46,762 nt of DNA from the NCBI GenBank assembly GCA_035502775.1, contig DATJUB010000011.1, forward strand, positions 1-46,762. Direction: 5' to 3'. Below, piece after piece: positions 42,788 through 46,762 of this stretch. The notes beneath the pieces are model-generated. The model saw only the letters and a program-made list of their open reading frames with translations. It did not search any database and had not been told where the DNA came from. The stretch is from 67-14 sp035502775. GTDB taxonomy: Bacteria; Actinomycetota; Thermoleophilia; Solirubrobacterales; 70-9. How positions within the stretch are numbered: the stretch's first letter is position 1; every line of letters starts with the position of its first letter. Made by a program: the position numbers and the translations under genes.

Positions 42788-44109
42788 AGCACGCGATCAA
42801 GACCCACCTGAAGGACTTCATCGCGATCAGCGGCCTGATCGTCGTGGCCCTGGCGGTACTGCTGGTGATCCTGGTCAACCAGAAGGCGGCCCTGCCCGGC
42901 TGGGTGCCGGGCCTCGGCCAGGACTTCTACTCGATCAATGCCGAGTTCGAAACGGCCCAGGCCGTGACTCCGGGACAGGGCCAGGCGGCCGTGATCGCGG
43001 GAATCAATGTCGGCAAGGTCGGAGCAGCGACACTTGAAGACGGCGTCGCCAAGGTAAGGCTCGACATCGAACCGAAGTACCGCGAGTTGCTGCACGAGGA
43101 CGCAGAGTTCCTGTTGCGACCCAAGACGGGTCTTAGCGACATGGTCGTGGAGATAGATCCGGGAACGACGGGCCCGCCTCCCGAAGAGGGAGAAACTCTG
43201 CCTCTGGCTCAGGGTCTGACCAACGTTCAACTCGACCAGTTCTGGGCCACGCTCGACCGTGATACCCAGGACTACCTCGTTCTCCTTCTGGATGCCGCAG
43301 GTGAAGGACTCGGTGGCAAGGGTCCCGAGCTTTCGAAGGCGCTGCGCCGGTTCGGTCCTTTCGCCACCTACACGGCCAGGATCAACAACGCGCTTTCGAA
43401 GCGCCGCGAGAACATCAAGGGCGGAGTCCACGCATTCAGCCAGATCGCGACCGAGTTGGGTAACAACGATGAGGCCGTAGCGGACTTCATCTCAAACTCC
43501 AAGGACTCACTCGGCAACTTCGCGGCCGAAGAGGCTTCCCTGCGCAGAGCGCTCCAGGAATTCCCCCCGACGCTCGCCGCGGCCCAGAGAGGCTTGGCGC
43601 AGTCGAATGAACTATCACAGGTGCTGAGACCCACCCTGCTTGAACTCATTCCGGGTGCCAAGAACCTCAAGGGTTCACTCAAGGAACTGCAGAACCTGGC
43701 GGTCGATACGACACCGACCATCCGCGACGATATCCGGCCATTCACGCGTGAGACTCAGCCGGTGTTCGCCGAACTCGGCAAGTCGAGCGCCGACGTCAAT
43801 GTGACCAGCAAGCGAATCAAGGCGGTCTTCACCGAGCTCAACAGGCTCCTCGACTTGGCGGCTCACAATCCCGAGGGTGATCAGGAAGGCTTCCTGTTCT
43901 GGGCCCCCTGGGCGGCTCACAACACCAATTCCGTCCTCAACGGACAGGACGGAATGGGTACCGTGCGTCGTGCTCTGAGCGTGGTCAACTGCACCACGGC
44001 GGTGCGGGCATTCGACACTCGTCAGCGCCTTGTTCAGCTCCAGACCAGCTACTACCTCGCTCAGCTCCCGCCCCAGACCACGCCGTCCGAAGGGGGTATC
44101 TGCCCGTGA
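42784..44109 (+). CDS. MCE-family protein 5 of 6
   Basis: A 441-residue Mce protein, the shortest of the set: N-terminal basic segment KHAIKTHLKD, membrane helix (about 12-31), MCE signature AVIAGINVGKVGAA, and the strand MVVEIDPGTTGPPPEE. The GTG 42784 start overlaps the preceding stop by four bases. The frame upstream of it only shadows the end of gene 4. The C-terminus is short and lacks the rich low-complexity tails of genes 2-4. Confidence 0.88.
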   Translation: MKHAIKTHLKDFIAISGLIVVALAVLLVILVNQKAALPGWVPGLGQDFYSINAEFETAQAVTPGQGQAAVIAGINVGKVGAATLEDGVAKVRLDIEPKYRELLHEDAEFLLRPKTGLSDMVVEIDPGTTGPPPEEGETLPLAQGLTNVQLDQFWATLDRDTQDYLVLLLDAAGEGLGGKGPELSKALRRFGPFATYTARINNALSKRRENIKGGVHAFSQIATELGNNDEAVADFISNSKDSLGNFAAEEASLRRALQEFPPTLAAAQRGLAQSNELSQVLRPTLLELIPGAKNLKGSLKELQNLAVDTTPTIRDDIRPFTRETQPVFAELGKSSADVNVTSKRIKAVFTELNRLLDLAAHNPEGDQEGFLFWAPWAAHNTNSVLNGQDGMGTVRRALSVVNCTTAVRAFDTRQRLVQLQTSYYLAQLPPQTTPSEGGICP

Positions 44110-45701
44110 ACAAGCAGGCACCCTCCATCGGACAGATGATCACGATCACCGGCTTCGCGCTTTCGTGTTTCGCTCTGCTGCTGTTCGTCTGGATTGCGTT
44201 CGGCGGACCGACACCCCTGGCCGCAAGCGGCTACCACCTCAAGCTGCCCCTTCCTCAGATCGGGCAGCTGGCCGAGCAGTCGGAAGTCAAGATCTCGGGC
44301 GTGGGAGTCGGTCATGTGACCGGAATAGATCTCGGCGAGGGAAGCCAGGCGGGGCAGGCGATCGTGACGCTCGAACTCGATCCGGAGTTCGCACCCGTAC
44401 CGGCCGATACCCGAGCGATCTTGCGCGCCAAGACGCTGCTCGGCGAAGCGTATATCGAGCTCACTCCGGGCGACAAACGCGATGGCATGCTGGAGGATGG
44501 AGACGAACTCCCCGATGCCCAAGTCGCCGATTCGGTACAGCTCGACGAGATCTTCAGGACGTTCGACGAAAAGACCAGGGCCGCCTTCATGCAGGGAGCG
44601 ATCGACAATTCGATCGCGACCGAGGGACGGGGTGCCGAACTCAACCAGTTGCTCGGAATTCTCCCCGGTACTTTCACCGAATTGACCGACGTACTCGAAG
44701 TGCTGAACTCAGAGGAAAAGGACCTCTCGAAGCTGGTCAAGAACACCGGGGTTGTTTTCGACGCGCTGAGCAAACGCCAGGGACAACTGAGCGGCCTCAT
44801 CCGAAACTCGAACACCGTCTTCCAGACAACGGCCGAACGCGAGCAGGAACTGCAGGACTTCTTCCGGGTCTTCCCGACGTTCCTGCGTGAATCGCGGGCG
44901 ACTCAGGAGCGGCTCGGAGACTTCTCCGAGTTCGCCACCCCGATAACCAACAAATTGGTTCCGGTGGCGGAGCAGCTTTCACCCACCTTCAAAGCATCGG
45001 CGAAACTGGCTCCGGTCAGCAAGCGGCTCTACACCGGATTGCGGCCCGTTATTCGTAAGGCGCCGAAAGCGTTCCCATCATTGCGTGGTTTCCTCGACCA
45101 GGACGGACCCAAGCTGCTCGGCCGTCTGCCGGACTACTTTGCCGAACTCAATCCCTTCCTGAGCACGGCCAAGTACTACCGCAAGGAAATCGCGGCCTTC
45201 CTCGGCAACGCGGCTTCCGCCACGAACGGACAGAACAACTACGGCAACAGCGCCGACCGTAAGGTCAAGTACCTGCGGGCGGGTATCACTCTCGGTCCGG
45301 AGAGCTTCGTGAGCTTCCCGTCCAGGCTCACGACGAATCGCACGAACCCCTACACGGCAACGGGGGGAGCAATTGACATCGCCTCGGGTGGTCTCAAATC
45401 ATTCGAGACAAGCCAATGCGCCGGTGGATTCAACGCGACGATCGCGCCATGGGCCGCCCTCACGCCGATCCAGCAGGCCCAGTTCCAAACGAACACCAAG
45501 TATCTTTCCGCGGCATCGGAGCCGACTCTCGGAATCACCACAGAGCAGTTGTACGACAACGCGATCGAGTATCTGATGGGAACCAACAACCAGACGAACG
45601 CGGTGCCGGCTCCGGCCTGCGTCCAACAGGGCCCATTTGAGCCACTGGGCGACACCTCGCAGCCCGCCACGCAGTACCAGCACGTTTTCCGCCAGCCATA
45701 G
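44106..45701 (+). CDS. MCE-family protein 6 of 6
   Basis: A 531-residue Mce protein: membrane helix (about 15-36), MCE signature VKISGVGVGHVTGI, LLGEAYIELTPGDKRDG and a long helical region (FDALSKRQGQLSGLIRNSN). The GTG start overlaps the previous stop by four bases. It closes the run of six, the number found in mycobacterial mceA-F operons. No yrbE-type permease gene flanks the run within this window; the next gene downstream begins 114 bases later and is unrelated. Confidence 0.88.
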   Translation: MNKQAPSIGQMITITGFALSCFALLLFVWIAFGGPTPLAASGYHLKLPLPQIGQLAEQSEVKISGVGVGHVTGIDLGEGSQAGQAIVTLELDPEFAPVPADTRAILRAKTLLGEAYIELTPGDKRDGMLEDGDELPDAQVADSVQLDEIFRTFDEKTRAAFMQGAIDNSIATEGRGAELNQLLGILPGTFTELTDVLEVLNSEEKDLSKLVKNTGVVFDALSKRQGQLSGLIRNSNTVFQTTAEREQELQDFFRVFPTFLRESRATQERLGDFSEFATPITNKLVPVAEQLSPTFKASAKLAPVSKRLYTGLRPVIRKAPKAFPSLRGFLDQDGPKLLGRLPDYFAELNPFLSTAKYYRKEIAAFLGNAASATNGQNNYGNSADRKVKYLRAGITLGPESFVSFPSRLTTNRTNPYTATGGAIDIASGGLKSFETSQCAGGFNATIAPWAALTPIQQAQFQTNTKYLSAASEPTLGITTEQLYDNAIEYLMGTNNQTNAVPAPACVQQGPFEPLGDTSQPATQYQHVFRQP

Positions 45702-45720
45702 CGCAACTTTGGGCGTTCAC

Positions 45721-45756
45721 AAGGGTTTCACTGTTGTATTCTGAAATACCGCCCTT
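45721..45756 (+). terminator. Possible weak hairpin after the mce cluster
   Basis: AAGGG-TTTCA (45721-45730) can pair with TGAAA (45742-45746) and CCCTT (45752-45756), leaving a five-base bulge. It lies 20 bases after the last mce stop. The bulge makes termination uncertain, and the AT-rich segment between could equally hold a promoter for the next gene. Confidence 0.3.
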
Positions 45757-45814
45757 GGGAGATACAGGCGGGGATCGAACTTACGAGCCATCCAGCAATA
45801 ACAGGAGAGAACGC

Positions 45815-46762
45815 ATGAAGAGAGTTTCCAGTTTTTTGATCGCAGCCATCGCGCTGCTCGGTTTCGCGGGCATCACCGCGTCGACGGCTTCCGCCGCCAA
45901 CGAGACGGTGAGTTCGAACATCGCCATCACGCCCAAGGGCACCCTCTACAAGGAGGCTTTCCGGCCCGTTGACCTCAGCCTCACGGCTACGGTCACGCCT
46001 GGTCCGGGTGAAACCAAGCTCCGTGAGCTGACCAACGTCAAGTTCACGCTGCCCAAGGACTTCACGTTCTCGACCAACGGCACCCAGGTCTGCACCAAGG
46101 ACGTCGGTCAGATCAACCCGGAGAATGCCAACAAGCCGACCGCCGCTGTGGTCGCGGAATGCCCGAACTCGGTGGTTGCCGATGGCACCGCGACGATCAA
46201 CGTCGCCGGTCTGGTCGCCGCTCCTATCACCGATCCGGTCCTGACCCTGTTCAACGGCGGCAAGGACGCGAACGGTAATCCGGTGCTGTTCATCCAGGGT
46301 TACTCGGCCACAGTCCTCCCCGGCGGCCACGGCGTGCCGATGAAGGCCACGCTGAAGGACGGCACTCTCGACGTCGCCGTTCCGACGCTCGCCGCCAACT
46401 CGGCTGTCAGCACGTTCACGATCAACTTCCCCGGCGCGACCGGACAGGATCCGAACTACGCGCAGTCGAAGTGCTCCACGGGTGCCTGGACCGCCAGCGC
46501 CGTCTTGACGCTCGGTCTCTACGATCCGAACACCGGCACCTACCAGAATGAGAATCTCCCGTCGGCTCCGTCCGAGATGACCTGCGACGGCCAGGCCGGC
46601 AAGGGCGCCTTCAGCGCCCCGAAGGTCAAGGGACCGAAGTCGGTGAAGAAGGGTAAGAAGGGCACTTACAAGGTGACGGTGAAGAACACTGGCACCGCGA
46701 TCGCGAAGGGCGTGAAGATCGCCGCCAGCGGTAAGGGCGCTTCGGGCAAGGCTTCGGGTGGA
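45815..46762 (+). CDS. Secreted protein with CARDB-like tail, 3' truncated
   Basis: The first 316 residues of a secreted protein; the frame is still open at the window end. The signal peptide is MKRVSSFLIAAIALLGFAGI with cleavage near ASA (about 27). The mature part is beta-rich with four cysteines (VCTKD, ECPNS, KCSTG, TCDGQ). It then enters a lysine-rich CARDB-like domain (KGPKSVKKGKKGTYKVTVKN) like the C-terminus of the FG-GAP protein at 10940. ACAGGAGAG precedes the ATG. Whether it has an anchor cannot be seen. It may be a separate unit from mce. Confidence 0.8.
   Translation, partial: MKRVSSFLIAAIALLGFAGITASTASAANETVSSNIAITPKGTLYKEAFRPVDLSLTATVTPGPGETKLRELTNVKFTLPKDFTFSTNGTQVCTKDVGQINPENANKPTAAVVAECPNSVVADGTATINVAGLVAAPITDPVLTLFNGGKDANGNPVLFIQGYSATVLPGGHGVPMKATLKDGTLDVAVPTLAANSAVSTFTINFPGATGQDPNYAQSKCSTGAWTASAVLTLGLYDPNTGTYQNENLPSAPSEMTCDGQAGKGAFSAPKVKGPKSVKKGKKGTYKVTVKNTGTAIAKGVKIAASGKGASGKASGG

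Overview
The window is high-GC bacterial DNA with dense, mostly short-spaced genes. I infer an actinobacterium, most likely of the class Thermoleophilia (order Solirubrobacterales). The reasons are a six-gene mce cluster, HtaA-type heme-uptake proteins, a FadE5-like acyl-CoA dehydrogenase, a DrrAB-type exporter, DtxR/IdeR-like iron boxes and many secreted proteins with lysine-rich, CARDB-like tails. The assignment rests on gene content only. I see no rRNA, tRNA, CRISPR array, phage or insertion sequence, and no gene-free stretch longer than 300 bases.

Layout. 1-6.5 kb: the end of an SDR reductase gene, a FadE5-like acyl-CoA dehydrogenase, an NTF2-like protein, a large DUF2339 membrane protein and a cytochrome P450. 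6.5-9.1 kb: a GNAT acetyltransferase, a glnK-amt nitrogen pair in which key residues of both proteins are substituted, and tatA. 9.2-16.1 kb: a small secreted protein, a phytoene/squalene-synthase-like enzyme, a giant FG-GAP plus choice-of-anchor-D surface protein and a DrrAB ABC exporter. 16.2-19.5 kb: a divergent acyl-CoA dehydrogenase, a GyrI-like protein and a HugZ-like protein. 19.5-27.1 kb: an iron/heme acquisition locus with a binding protein, permease, ATPase, two HtaA proteins and a PKD-domain membrane-anchored protein. Three TTAGG-N4-CCTAA type iron boxes lie in its control regions. 27.1-33 kb: a thiol-dependent formaldehyde-oxidation-like pair (class III alcohol dehydrogenase and MBL hydrolase), an amidohydrolase with a cysteine-dioxygenase-like cupin, and glutamine synthetase III. 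33-46.8 kb: a secreted M23 peptidase, a large secreted alpha/beta hydrolase, six overlapping mce genes with no yrbE permease gene in view, and a truncated secreted protein.

How the genes work together. GlnK, Amt and GlnN cover ammonium sensing, uptake and assimilation. The heme locus would capture heme at the surface (HtaA proteins), pass it to the binding protein and importer, and release iron through the divergently encoded HugZ-like protein, all plausibly repressed by iron. The mce block would build a cell-envelope lipid transport assembly, with the hydrolase just upstream possibly supplying its substrate.

Most unusual points: a probable CTG start codon on the second HtaA gene; Val51 in GlnK together with Glu165 in Amt; a collagen-like Gly-X-Thr run inside an Mce protein; a short in-frame leader peptide before the first mce gene; and four long hairpins of near-identical geometry (5-base loops, three with an AAATA core), all within about 100 bases upstream of start codons.
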